DNA of 14,613 bases, taken from the NCBI GenBank assembly GCA_947097375.1, contig CAMURE010000008.1, positions 1-14,613 of the forward strand, given 5' to 3'. Numbering within the stretch: position 1 is the stretch's first letter; the number at the start of each line of letters is the position of its first letter. Made by a program: the position numbers and the translations under genes. A model generated the notes under the pieces. The model had not been told where the DNA came from and did not search any database. It saw only the letters and a program-made list of their open reading frames with translations. This stretch comes from an uncultured Candidatus Saccharibacteria bacterium (GTDB taxonomy: Bacteria > Patescibacteria > Saccharimonadia > Saccharimonadales > Nanosynbacteraceae). Below, piece after piece: positions 7,014-13,404 of this stretch.

Positions 7014-8669
7014 TTAGCCGCGCAGTCGCTTTTCCCGAACCGGCATCACCGCAATCATCGCAACAACCATCAGCCCCGAACTGATCAAAAATATCTGATG
7101 CAGACCATCGGTAAAGGCATGGAGAATAACATCGGTAAATTCCTCCTGCTGTTGGTTAAACTGCTGTTTTGCCCGGGTCCGGGCCGGTACTGGCAAGCGC
7201 TCAAATCCTTGAGCTGCCGCCCGAGCAATCGTCTCTTTTTGAGCATTTAGCCGCAGCAGCACGTCAGCATTCAATTCGCCGGACAGCATCTGCTGGGCAG
7301 CTGGTGAGCGCTGTAAACTCTGAATATATGGCAGCTGATTAGGATCACCAACATGCGCCACAATGCCAGCAGTCAGCACGCCAGAGAACACGGCCGCACC
7401 AATTGTCGAGCCCAGCCCACGAAATAGCTGCACACTAGACGTCGCTGCACCGAGGTCTTTTTGCGTAAACTCATTCTGCACCACCAAGGTCAAGATCGGC
7501 ATCGCCGCCCCCAGTCCTAGCCCGGCCAGCGCCATCACCACTGCCTCATGCCAGTATGGCGACTCAGGTTGCAAGATAGTCAACGCCGCTACGCTGGCCG
7601 CCGTCACGCCAAATCCACCGACGATCCAGCGCTTATATTTGCCAGTCCGAGCGACCAGCCGACCGACCGTGATCGAGCTGGTCATAATACCCGCCACCAT
7701 CGGCAGCAACATCAGCCCAGCCTGTGAGGCTGTGGCGCCAAACACCTGCTGGTTAAACTGTGTTAGATATAAAATTGCCCCCATAAAGGCCGCGCCAAAC
7801 AAGCTAGCCGCTGCCATGATCAAACAATATGTCCGATTGGCAAAGAACCGTAGTAGCGGTAGGATCGGCTGCTTAGCTCGCCGCTCGATCAGCACAAAAC
7901 TCAGCGCCGCCAGTACTGATATCGTTAGTAGCATGCCCTGAACCAACGCTAGGCTAACACCGCGCTCGATTAGTCCCTTAAAGATCATCTCTGTGTTGTC
8001 TACCGCCAGCACCAGTGTCGCCAGAGCAATGGTGATAAACAGCGCACCGAGATAATCGGGCTTGTGCGTGCGGTCATGCTTGATCTGCGGGCAGTAGCGA
8101 ATGATGAGCACGGTAGCGATCACCCCGATCGGCACATTGATCAAGAACGTCCAGCGCCAATCACTGACCATGCCAAATAGCGACACACCATCTGTCAGCC
8201 AACCACCGATTAACGGCCCGGCTACTGAACTCATCCCAAAGACTGCACCAAACAGTCCTTGCCATTTACTACGTTCCTTTGGCGGAAAGAGGTCGCCAAC
8301 GATGGTAAAGGCATTCGCAGTGATGATACCGCCGCCGATGCCCTGCAGCGCCCGCCACGCGATCAGCCACTCGACTGTCGGCGCCAGGCCGCTCAGTAGC
8401 GAGCCGATGGTAAAGATACTCACCCCGGCGAGCAGTAGCGGCTTGCGGCCATACATGTCGCTCAACTTACCAGCCAGCGGTACGGTCACCGTGGTGGTCA
8501 ACATGTAAGCAGTCACGATGAAGCCAAGCGACGAAAAGCTATTAAATTCCTTGACAATCGCCGCCAGCGCTGTCGAGACAATGGTCTGATCCAGCGCCAC
8601 CAAAAACAGTGCGCTCATCACCGCACTCATAACGATTAATTTATTTCTGATTGATAATTCGTGTAGCAT
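7014..8669 (-). CDS. MFS drug efflux transporter, DHA2 family (14 TM)
   Basis: A 551-residue major facilitator of the EmrB/QacA (DHA2) type, a proton-driven multidrug exporter. Motif D1 LDQTIVSTALAAIVKEF is in the first helix; motif A GKLSDMYGRKPLLL in the loop between helices 2 and 3; the helix-4 region reads WRALQGIGGGIITANAF; motif C-like GMSSVAGPLIGGWLTD is in helix 5. Length and hydrophobicity fit 14 helices. A polar extracytoplasmic loop of about 80 residues (LPYIQSLQRSPAAQQMLSGE and on) before the last helix is usual for the subfamily. No EmrA-type adaptor is adjacent, as expected for a single-membrane envelope. AAAGG at 8679-8675 is the ribosome binding site. The leader of about 87 bases and a palindrome at the start site suggest ligand-responsive repression, but no regulator gene is next to it. 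Confidence 0.9.
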   Translation of the reverse strand: MLHELSIRNKLIVMSAVMSALFLVALDQTIVSTALAAIVKEFNSFSSLGFIVTAYMLTTTVTVPLAGKLSDMYGRKPLLLAGVSIFTIGSLLSGLAPTVEWLIAWRALQGIGGGIITANAFTIVGDLFPPKERSKWQGLFGAVFGMSSVAGPLIGGWLTDGVSLFGMVSDWRWTFLINVPIGVIATVLIIRYCPQIKHDRTHKPDYLGALFITIALATLVLAVDNTEMIFKGLIERGVSLALVQGMLLTISVLAALSFVLIERRAKQPILPLLRFFANRTYCLIMAAASLFGAAFMGAILYLTQFNQQVFGATASQAGLMLLPMVAGIMTSSITVGRLVARTGKYKRWIVGGFGVTAASVAALTILQPESPYWHEAVVMALAGLGLGAAMPILTLVVQNEFTQKDLGAATSSVQLFRGLGSTIGAAVFSGVLTAGIVAHVGDPNQLPYIQSLQRSPAAQQMLSGELNADVLLRLNAQKETIARAAAQGFERLPVPARTRAKQQFNQQQEEFTDVILHAFTDGLHQIFLISSGLMVVAMIAVMPVREKRLRG

Positions 8670-8746
8670 TGTTACCTTTCACGTTATTCAAGTATCAGTA
8701 GCCCATAAATGTAAGAGTTCTCAACTACCCAATATGATTTACACTA

Positions 8747-8760
8747 TGCACCCAAGTGCA
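8747..8760. promoter_or_regulatory. Operator-like palindrome TGCAC-CCAA-GTGCA at MFS promoter
   Basis: Perfect five-base inverted arms starting two bases downstream of the -10 hexamer (8768-8763) and covering the expected transcription start. A dimeric repressor of TetR or MarR type bound here would block initiation. It could instead form a small hairpin at the 5' end of the transcript. Confidence 0.4.
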
Positions 8761-8762
8761 AT

Positions 8763-8792
8763 ATTTTACGCCGGATGGGTGGTGGGTGTCAA
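8763..8792 (-). promoter_or_regulatory. MFS transporter promoter TTGACA-18-TAAAAT
   Basis: On the minus strand a perfect TTGACA (8792-8787), an 18-base spacer and TAAAAT (8768-8763). Transcription should start near 8756, leaving a leader of about 87 bases before the ATG at 8669. The remaining 100 bases up to the MazG-like stop codon show no gene or clear signal. Confidence 0.65.
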
Positions 8793-8895
8793 GCCGGGCT
8801 GCCGCAAGTGATACCGTGCCGTGAAGTCTATCGACCCAAGCTGTCCTGATACTTACAATGCAAAATAGCCGCGACGAGGTTCTACGGCAGCAACC

Positions 8896-9267
8896 CTACA
8901 GTGTTGTGTCCTTCTTATAATTTTTCTTAGCCTCTAGCAAGCGGCGATTTTGTTCAACTTTATCTTTGATCTCAAAAATTTCAACTGGATACTTTTTATC
9001 TAGTTTAGCAATTTTTGCAGCAACCGCTTCGGGAATATTGATATCAAATCGGTCGGCAAATTGAATCGCATAAATAATGATGTCGGCCAGTTCGCTTGCC
9101 ATGTCGTCTTTGGTACCAATATGCGTATCGCTCCACTGAAAATACTCTAATAATTCATTAGCCTCCAATGATAACGAAATTGCCAAACCACGCGAACTCT
9201 TCGTCTTATTCCACTGGCGAGCACAGACGTGGCTCATTACCAACTTTTGTACTTCTTCAAATGTCAT
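8896..9267 (-). CDS. MazG-like nucleotide pyrophosphohydrolase
   Basis: A 123-residue all-alpha NTP pyrophosphohydrolase. The Mg2+-binding ExxE...ExxD pattern is present: Glu35 and Glu38 (SLSLEANELLEYFQW) and Glu59 and Asp62 (ELADIIIYAIQFAD). Such single-domain MazG/RS21-C6 (dCTPase-like) enzymes hydrolyse non-canonical or excess (d)NTPs to the monophosphate and pyrophosphate. The sequence from RQWNKTKSSRGLAISLSLEANELLE onward is the family core, and the C-terminus is Lys-rich. Start chosen at 9267, not the ATG eight codons upstream (9291), because AAAGGAG lies 6 bases in front of it. It follows LysRS on the same strand after a 75-base gap and may share its transcript. With the Nudix hydrolase at 1016 it is a second house-cleaning enzyme in the window. 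Confidence 0.85.
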   Translation of the reverse strand: MTFEEVQKLVMSHVCARQWNKTKSSRGLAISLSLEANELLEYFQWSDTHIGTKDDMASELADIIIYAIQFADRFDINIPEAVAAKIAKLDKKYPVEIFEIKDKVEQNRRLLEAKKNYKKDTTL

Positions 9268-9342
9268 GCTGTCTCCTTTATCTATTGTCACGTCTTATGG
9301 TGCTACTGATAGCTCAGTCCCAACCCAGCCTCGCCAAAACTC

Positions 9343-10869
9343 TTACTTGACTAGTCGCAGCCGCTCAATCAACCAATCCCGCGGCAAAATTGACAAGAAC
9401 CAGCCAGCGCGTGGGCCGGAATCTTTGCCAATGAGCACGCGGTAGATAGTGGTGAAGAGCTCCCGCGGCGGCAGCAAACCACTTTCCTTGTAGGCGTAAA
9501 TTGCTTGATGAAACCAATTGCCGTCAGCTTCGGCTGGCGCCCCGGTGATATCGTCAGCTAATCGCCGCAGGTATTCTTTTTGCTCTGGCGAAAACTCATC
9601 GGGACGCACCTCGTCCGCCAGGCGAAACTTCAATGATTCAGGCGCCCACTTTTCCAGCCACCGGCTGACGTAGCCTAGTTCCGTAATAATCACCGTCTCT
9701 TCCTCATCGACGATGCGGGCATATTCCGGACTGCGCCGCAAAATTTCTACCGTTTTTGCCGTGTCGCACAGCGCCGCTTGGTACGAAATGACTAGATGCG
9801 AGAAGGGAATTGAGCTGACCGCTGGATGATTCAGCCCGTCAGTACACAGGAACAATAGCTGTTCGTCGAGCTCATTTTGCGGATGCTGCTTCATCGCCGC
9901 GAAGTCGTCAACCAGCCGCACCAGGCTATCGGTCTCGTCAAAATACAACCGCTTGGCTGGCGAATATCGAAGGATAAAGTAGCGCACTACCTCAGGCGGC
10001 AGCATATCAACAACGTCGTGTGCGTTCACGCCAGTACCCTTGCTGGCACTCATCTTTTTCGTATCACCAGTGCGATTGATAAAGTCGTACGGCACCGGTA
10101 CTGGCGCATCAATGTTATAAACCTCGCGGGCGATCCGCTTACCGGTATCATACGAGCCGCCCTTCGTCGCGTGATCACGACCGAACGGCTCAACATCAAC
10201 CCCGAGCAACCACCATCGCCCCGGCCAGTCCAGCCGCCAGTCCAGCTTTACCTGCCCGTCATCATACCGAACTGTGTGCTCCGAGTCATCGTGGCTACGA
10301 TAGGTGATCGTTTTAGCATCGCTATCCATGCTGATGAACCGGCGATTTTTCAGCCGACCATGCTCCATGATCTGAATTGGCGACCACTGGTCATCCAGCT
10401 GCCGGCCCGATACTTCCTGGATGGCCGACTTGGCTTTGTCAATGCGGCTCAGCGAGCGCTCAATGGCCGGCACAAAAAACCCGCTCCGATACTTATCGCT
10501 AGCATAGATCACGTCCATGGTGACGCCAATTTTATCAGCACTGTCGAGGAATGGCTTCAGGCAAAAATCCCCCCACGAATCGTACCGATCATCTGGTGAT
10601 GGCACCGTGCAGAGCGGCATACCCAAGTACTGCTCGTAACTGGCCGGCAGATTGACCGGCACCTTACGAAAGGCGTCGAGGTTGTCTGAAACATGAACGT
10701 GGCGCGCCCGAATGCCTGCTTGCTTCAGCGCCCGCACTACGGCATCAGCGATAACAATTTCACGCAAATGCCCCACATGATACACCCCCGACGGCGACGC
10801 GCCCGAGGAAACGAGCACCTCTTTATCCACATTTCGAAACTGATCTACAATATCATCAAGCCACTTCAT
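9343..10869 (-). CDS. lysS: Lysine--tRNA ligase, class I
   Basis: A 508-residue class I lysyl-tRNA synthetase, charging tRNA-Lys with lysine. The Rossmann-fold signatures are clear: GVYHVGHLREI (HIGH-type motif at 31-34), KKMSASKG (KMSKS-type, 271-278), and the block DWPGRWWLLGVDVEPFGRDH with KGGSYD, which is specific to class I LysRS. The helical tRNA-binding C-terminus follows. Most bacteria use the unrelated class II LysRS; the class I form is archaeal and scattered in spirochaetes, alphaproteobacteria and CPR bacteria. ATG at 10869 chosen over the upstream TTG/ATG extension of eight codons, because a perfect TATAAT ends 7 bases before it and the family normally starts near MKWLDDI. The class I gene is often called lysK in archaea. 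Confidence 0.95.
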   Translation of the reverse strand: MKWLDDIVDQFRNVDKEVLVSSGASPSGVYHVGHLREIVIADAVVRALKQAGIRARHVHVSDNLDAFRKVPVNLPASYEQYLGMPLCTVPSPDDRYDSWGDFCLKPFLDSADKIGVTMDVIYASDKYRSGFFVPAIERSLSRIDKAKSAIQEVSGRQLDDQWSPIQIMEHGRLKNRRFISMDSDAKTITYRSHDDSEHTVRYDDGQVKLDWRLDWPGRWWLLGVDVEPFGRDHATKGGSYDTGKRIAREVYNIDAPVPVPYDFINRTGDTKKMSASKGTGVNAHDVVDMLPPEVVRYFILRYSPAKRLYFDETDSLVRLVDDFAAMKQHPQNELDEQLLFLCTDGLNHPAVSSIPFSHLVISYQAALCDTAKTVEILRRSPEYARIVDEEETVIITELGYVSRWLEKWAPESLKFRLADEVRPDEFSPEQKEYLRRLADDITGAPAEADGNWFHQAIYAYKESGLLPPRELFTTIYRVLIGKDSGPRAGWFLSILPRDWLIERLRLVK

Positions 10870-10876
10870 ATGTGCT

Positions 10877-10882
10877 ATTATA
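10877..10882 (-). promoter_or_regulatory. lysS -10 box (TATAAT), leaderless
   Basis: Perfect TATAAT at 10882-10877 on the minus strand, 7 bases before the ATG at 10869. The -35 zone is weak and TG does not sit at the extended position. Predicted leaderless transcript. Confidence 0.5.
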
Positions 10883-10936
10883 CACCATAACATAATCGTT
10901 GCTCTACATCAGATAAGATGTCAGGGATGTGGGCAC

Positions 10937-10983
10937 AAAAATAACCGCCGGCCCGAGCCAAAAACAGACTCCACCCGGCGGTT
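10937..10983 (-). terminator. Rho-independent terminator of the former permease operon
   Basis: On the minus strand AACCGCCGG (10983-10975) pairs perfectly with CCGGCGGTT (10951-10943) around a loop of about 23 bases and is followed by ATTTTT (10942-10937). It works in the minus direction only. It lies 27 bases beyond the stop codon of the permease remnant, so it is most simply the original terminator of the ABC-2 permease gene now truncated here. Confidence 0.8.
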
Positions 10984-11010
10984 ACCAGCATCGGATGGAG
11001 AGATCCCGCC

Positions 11011-11086
11011 CTACTCCCACCGAAACAGCTTGATCGCCAACCATGATGTAGATAACGACAATCCACGCAGCAAAGGCACCTATGCG
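11011..11086 (-). pseudogene. Remnant of an ABC-2 permease 3' end (frameshifted)
   Basis: On the minus strand these bases translate IGAFAAWIVVIYIM and, after a four-base insertion, AIKLFRWE-stop. The intact permease at the right edge reads IGAVAAWTLVIYVV AIKLFRWE-stop. The last 25 coding bases are identical to 14148-14172. The part before is diverged, with conservative or silent changes, so it derives from a related coding sequence and is not a recent exact copy. The remnant has no start and no more than about 25 codons of homology; beyond 11086 similarity is lost. Confidence 0.8.
11015..11039. repeat. Left copy of 25-bp direct repeat flanking the island
   Basis: Perfect match to 14148-14172 in the same orientation, inside the last codons of the permease sequence (encoding most of AIKLFRWE). 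Right of it the two copies differ by a four-base indel and then many substitutions. It is a candidate attachment-site core. Confidence 0.75.
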
Positions 11087-11149
11087 TAGTATTACCCTAA
11101 ATCCTAAGTATCACTTATACACTTTCGACACTAATATCCACGACAGTCG

Positions 11150-11178
11150 TTGATTTCAAAACTATTACAATATAACAT
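11150..11178 (+). promoter_or_regulatory. Possible promoter of the island kinase gene
   Basis: TTGATT (11150-11155), a 17-base spacer and TAACAT (11173-11178); an overlapping TATAAC (11171-11176) would give only 15 bases. Weaker than the chromosomal promoters of the window. The rest of 11087-11224 is AT-rich and holds no gene. Confidence 0.3.
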
Positions 11179-11227
11179 AGTTATTAATGTTGATTTATTA
11201 ACTTTCATTGAGAGGTAGTTATTAATG
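11178..11227 (+). repeat. Direct repeat TAGTTATTAATG (two copies) before the kinase gene
   Basis: The 12 bases at 11178-11189 recur exactly at 11216-11227; the second copy contains the start codon of the kinase gene. The copies are 38 bases apart (start to start). They could be a duplicated translation start, a regulator site, or chance in AT-rich DNA. Confidence 0.35.
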
Positions 11228-12124
11228 GAATTTCGTCAGTACAAGACAGATTTAGTAAGAGAGGGCTTAATGCCCGAAGACAGTCAGGTTGTTTCTACAA
11301 ATAATAAACTGGTTGCGATATCTCCTGAACAGGGTGTTGTTTATAGAGTCAGTAAAGCTGCTGGTTCTAACCTCAGGGACGACCCCCACGACTTGGGGTA
11401 TTCTCATAGGGTATCTTGGTATGCTGCCCAGGAGGCTCCCGTAGTTTCTCCCCTTGATAGAGAACCACTAACTGCTAAAGGTTATGTCATATCAAGATAC
11501 CCTTTAATGATAGGTGACGTGCATTTAAGCGAAAACAATGCTGACGAGATATTCACAATGACTCAGCGCATCAGCAGTTCCTTAAGTACGGTTTCAGACA
11601 ATATGACGTTGCGTTCACTTAATATCCCGGAATATGTAGGGAGTCGCATAGAGGACCTCGAGGGCAAAAAGATATCTCATCCGGGTGATCTTGATTATAT
11701 TAGAAGAGAGCTAACTGCGCTACAGCACTCTTTCCCCTTCTCTGAATTAACTAAAGATGATACAGGTCTCATACATGGCGATTTTAAAATAGAAAACATT
11801 GTCTCAGATGCAAAAGGCAATTTAAGGGCCATAGATCTTGACGCTGCCGCCGTTGGGCCTAGACTATACGACCTATCATCTTGGAGATTGCGACAAGAAT
11901 TAGGCGATAAAACACCCGTAGAATCTGTTATTGAAATTGCGCGCAAAAAGGAAAAATGGAACGATGATTACTATAAAGCGCTTATAGGTTGGAAAGCCGT
12001 TTCTTCAATGAGCTTTACCTTAAGATATGAAGACGAACAGACTAGCCACTGCAAGATCAATGAGATAGCTAGAGCTGCTATAAAATTAGGCGGTTTACTA
12101 CATCATACGGAACCTGAGGTGTAA
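11225..12124 (+). CDS. APH/choline-kinase-like phosphotransferase
   Basis: A 299-residue kinase of the aminoglycoside phosphotransferase fold. The catalytic loop is LIHGDFKIENIV (His184, Asp186, Asn191), and the metal-binding segment is AIDLDAAAVGPRLYDLSS (Asp204), both complete. The N-lobe is less typical: VYRVSK (about 39-44) may hold the ATP-binding lysine, and no G-loop is obvious. The fold covers antibiotic, choline, ethanolamine, homoserine, fructosamine and sugar kinases, so the substrate is open. The sequence is not close to any resistance enzyme I recognise. GAGAGG lies 9 bases before the ATG. The phosphatase gene starts 3 bases after its stop, so the pair is coupled. Base composition marks it as part of the AT-richer island. 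Confidence 0.8.
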   Translation: MEFRQYKTDLVREGLMPEDSQVVSTNNKLVAISPEQGVVYRVSKAAGSNLRDDPHDLGYSHRVSWYAAQEAPVVSPLDREPLTAKGYVISRYPLMIGDVHLSENNADEIFTMTQRISSSLSTVSDNMTLRSLNIPEYVGSRIEDLEGKKISHPGDLDYIRRELTALQHSFPFSELTKDDTGLIHGDFKIENIVSDAKGNLRAIDLDAAAVGPRLYDLSSWRLRQELGDKTPVESVIEIARKKEKWNDDYYKALIGWKAVSSMSFTLRYEDEQTSHCKINEIARAAIKLGGLLHHTEPEV

Positions 12125-12127
12125 TTT

Positions 12128-12901
12128 ATGAATGAGATTATCTTACAACAAAAAGAAATTATTCGAATATTTACAGAATTCCGTCAAGAGCTAATGCAGT
12201 CTTATGGCAACATAACGTACGATAGTAAACAGGATAAATCGCCAGTAACCGAACTTGATATTAAAGTCGAGAAAACTATCAAGGAACAAATTATGGCTCA
12301 GTTTCCTGATGTAGGTATTCGAGGCGAAGAGACGACAGCTGTTGAACCAAAGAATGGTGTAACTTGGTATCTCGACCCTATAGACAGCACACTAAGTTTC
12401 ATCCATGGCCTTCCATATTGTTCAAACATGGCTGCTTGTGTTGTCGATGGTGAAGTTGTAGCAAGTGTCATATATAATTTTGCAACGGATGAAATATTCA
12501 CGGCCATAAGGGGGCGCGGCGCTTATAAAAATAGCGTTAAAATTTCTATTCATGACATCCCTCTAGCAAGTTCTTGTGTTTTTGCTGATGCCTTTGCTTA
12601 TAAAAATATCTACGCTTTATATGCCAAAGAGGATGTACGATTCTATGCGCCAGTCGGTGCAACTGGCTACTTCATGACGCTACTAGCCCAAGGTAGTATA
12701 CAAGGAATTTGCTACGCAACTGCCAACCTAAAACCACATGACGTAGCGCCAGGTGTGCTGCTTGTTCAAGAGGCGGGCGGTAAATTCGTATCATTCAACG
12801 ACAGGCCATTCAACTACGAATCACGACAATTCTTTGCTAGCACACCAACGCTGTGTCAGTTGACGAAGCAAAAATTGCAGAAAATAAAAAAATTAATGTA
12901 G
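12128..12901 (+). CDS. Inositol monophosphatase (IMPase/FIG)-family phosphatase
   Basis: A 257-residue Mg2+-dependent, Li+-sensitive-type phosphatase. The metal site is visible in order: Glu67 in IRGEE, Asp83-Pro-Ile-Asp86-Ser-Thr (WYLDPIDSTLSFIHGLP), and Asp205 in KPHDVAPGVLLVQEAGG. The last motif is WDxAAG in most family members; here Trp is His and the second Ala is Pro. Possible substrates in the family are inositol-1-phosphate, fructose-1,6-bisphosphate, 3'-phosphoadenosine 5'-phosphate, NADP+ and histidinol phosphate. Sequence alone does not decide. It is cotranscribed with the kinase (3-base gap, GAGGTG ribosome binding site), and the pairing of a kinase with a phosphatase suggests they act on neighbouring intermediates. 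A low-GC Lys-rich C-terminus (QKLQKIKKLM) ends it. Confidence 0.88.
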   Translation: MNEIILQQKEIIRIFTEFRQELMQSYGNITYDSKQDKSPVTELDIKVEKTIKEQIMAQFPDVGIRGEETTAVEPKNGVTWYLDPIDSTLSFIHGLPYCSNMAACVVDGEVVASVIYNFATDEIFTAIRGRGAYKNSVKISIHDIPLASSCVFADAFAYKNIYALYAKEDVRFYAPVGATGYFMTLLAQGSIQGICYATANLKPHDVAPGVLLVQEAGGKFVSFNDRPFNYESRQFFASTPTLCQLTKQKLQKIKKLM

Positions 12902-12914
12902 TATAGACGCGCAA

Positions 12915-12956
12915 AGACTAGTACAGCCGATATTTGCCTTCTTAGCATCCTAGTCT
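12915..12956. repeat. Long-range inverted repeat between convergent gene pairs
   Basis: AGACTAG (12915-12921) and CTAGTCT (12950-12956) are inverted arms 28 bases apart in the 53-base gap between the convergent phosphatase and HIT genes. The right arm overlaps the HIT stop codon. No T run follows on either strand, so it is at best a poor terminator. Confidence 0.3.
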
Positions 12957-13395
12957 ACACAATCCACCTAAAATATGGCCTTTTTATTAAAACTAACAGA
13001 CGACGGTCTTTATGATCAAGTCTTAAGAGGTGTGTGTGATAATGATACACGCTTCGTGTCGTAGATAAAGGAGATCTTGTATAGATATTATATCCCTTGG
13101 CTTCATAACCCTCAAGAAGAGCAATATACTCTAGCTTAGCTTCGTCACTAAAGTCCGCGAGCTTTCCAATATGTCTTTTCGGTATAATCATCAAGTGATC
13201 AATTACCCCCTGTCCATCCCATAAGGAATAGGGAAATTTGTTTCTAATAACCCTAAGATTACGAGTCTCGGTAATATTTTGATAGTGACCCTTAGTGATT
13301 TTACAAAAATCACAAGTTTGATCGTTTTTGTGCTTCTTATCTTTTGAGAATTTTATATAACTCCTCTCTTGATGAGTTGATCGAGGAGCTGTCAT
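12955..13395 (-). CDS. HIT-family nucleotidyl hydrolase/transferase
   Basis: A 146-residue histidine-triad protein. The triad is HYHTHLL (His118, His120, His122), with His120 the expected nucleophile that carries a nucleotidyl group. CDFC (28-31) is the zinc-knuckle half often found in HIT proteins, and RNKFPYSLWDGQGVIDHLMIIPKRH is the fold's substrate-loop region. HIT enzymes cleave or transfer nucleoside monophosphates from Ap4A, adenylylated small molecules or nucleotide sugars. The N-terminus (1-25) is basic. It starts 9 bases after the stop of the nucleotidyltransferase gene, so the two are an operon. An enzyme that makes a nucleotidyl bond next to one that breaks it is notable. The exact substrate is unknown. 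Confidence 0.85.
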   Translation of the reverse strand: MTAPRSTHQERSYIKFSKDKKHKNDQTCDFCKITKGHYQNITETRNLRVIRNKFPYSLWDGQGVIDHLMIIPKRHIGKLADFSDEAKLEYIALLEGYEAKGYNIYTRSPLSTTRSVYHYHTHLLRLDHKDRRLLVLIKRPYFRWIV

Positions 13396-13404
13396 AAAAA
13401 TATA

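Noticed and set aside
7363..8508. Two plus-strand ORFs (192 and 135 codons) opposite the MFS gene
   Set aside because: Low-complexity Ala/Pro/Ser/Thr translations typical of the strand opposite a membrane-protein gene; no start signals.
8670..8895. Possible RNA gene in the MFS-MazG intergenic region
   Set aside because: No cloverleaf, T-loop or terminator could be found; the content is explained by the MFS promoter, palindrome and leader.
9877..10599. Long plus-strand ORF of 240 codons opposite lysS
   Set aside because: It is antisense to an unmistakable LysRS in GC-biased DNA; its translation shows no motif or domain-like pattern.
10878..11066. Minus-strand ORF of 62 codons covering the terminator and permease remnant
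   Set aside because: It runs through a Rho-independent terminator, reads the permease-derived bases in the wrong frame, and lacks a ribosome binding site.
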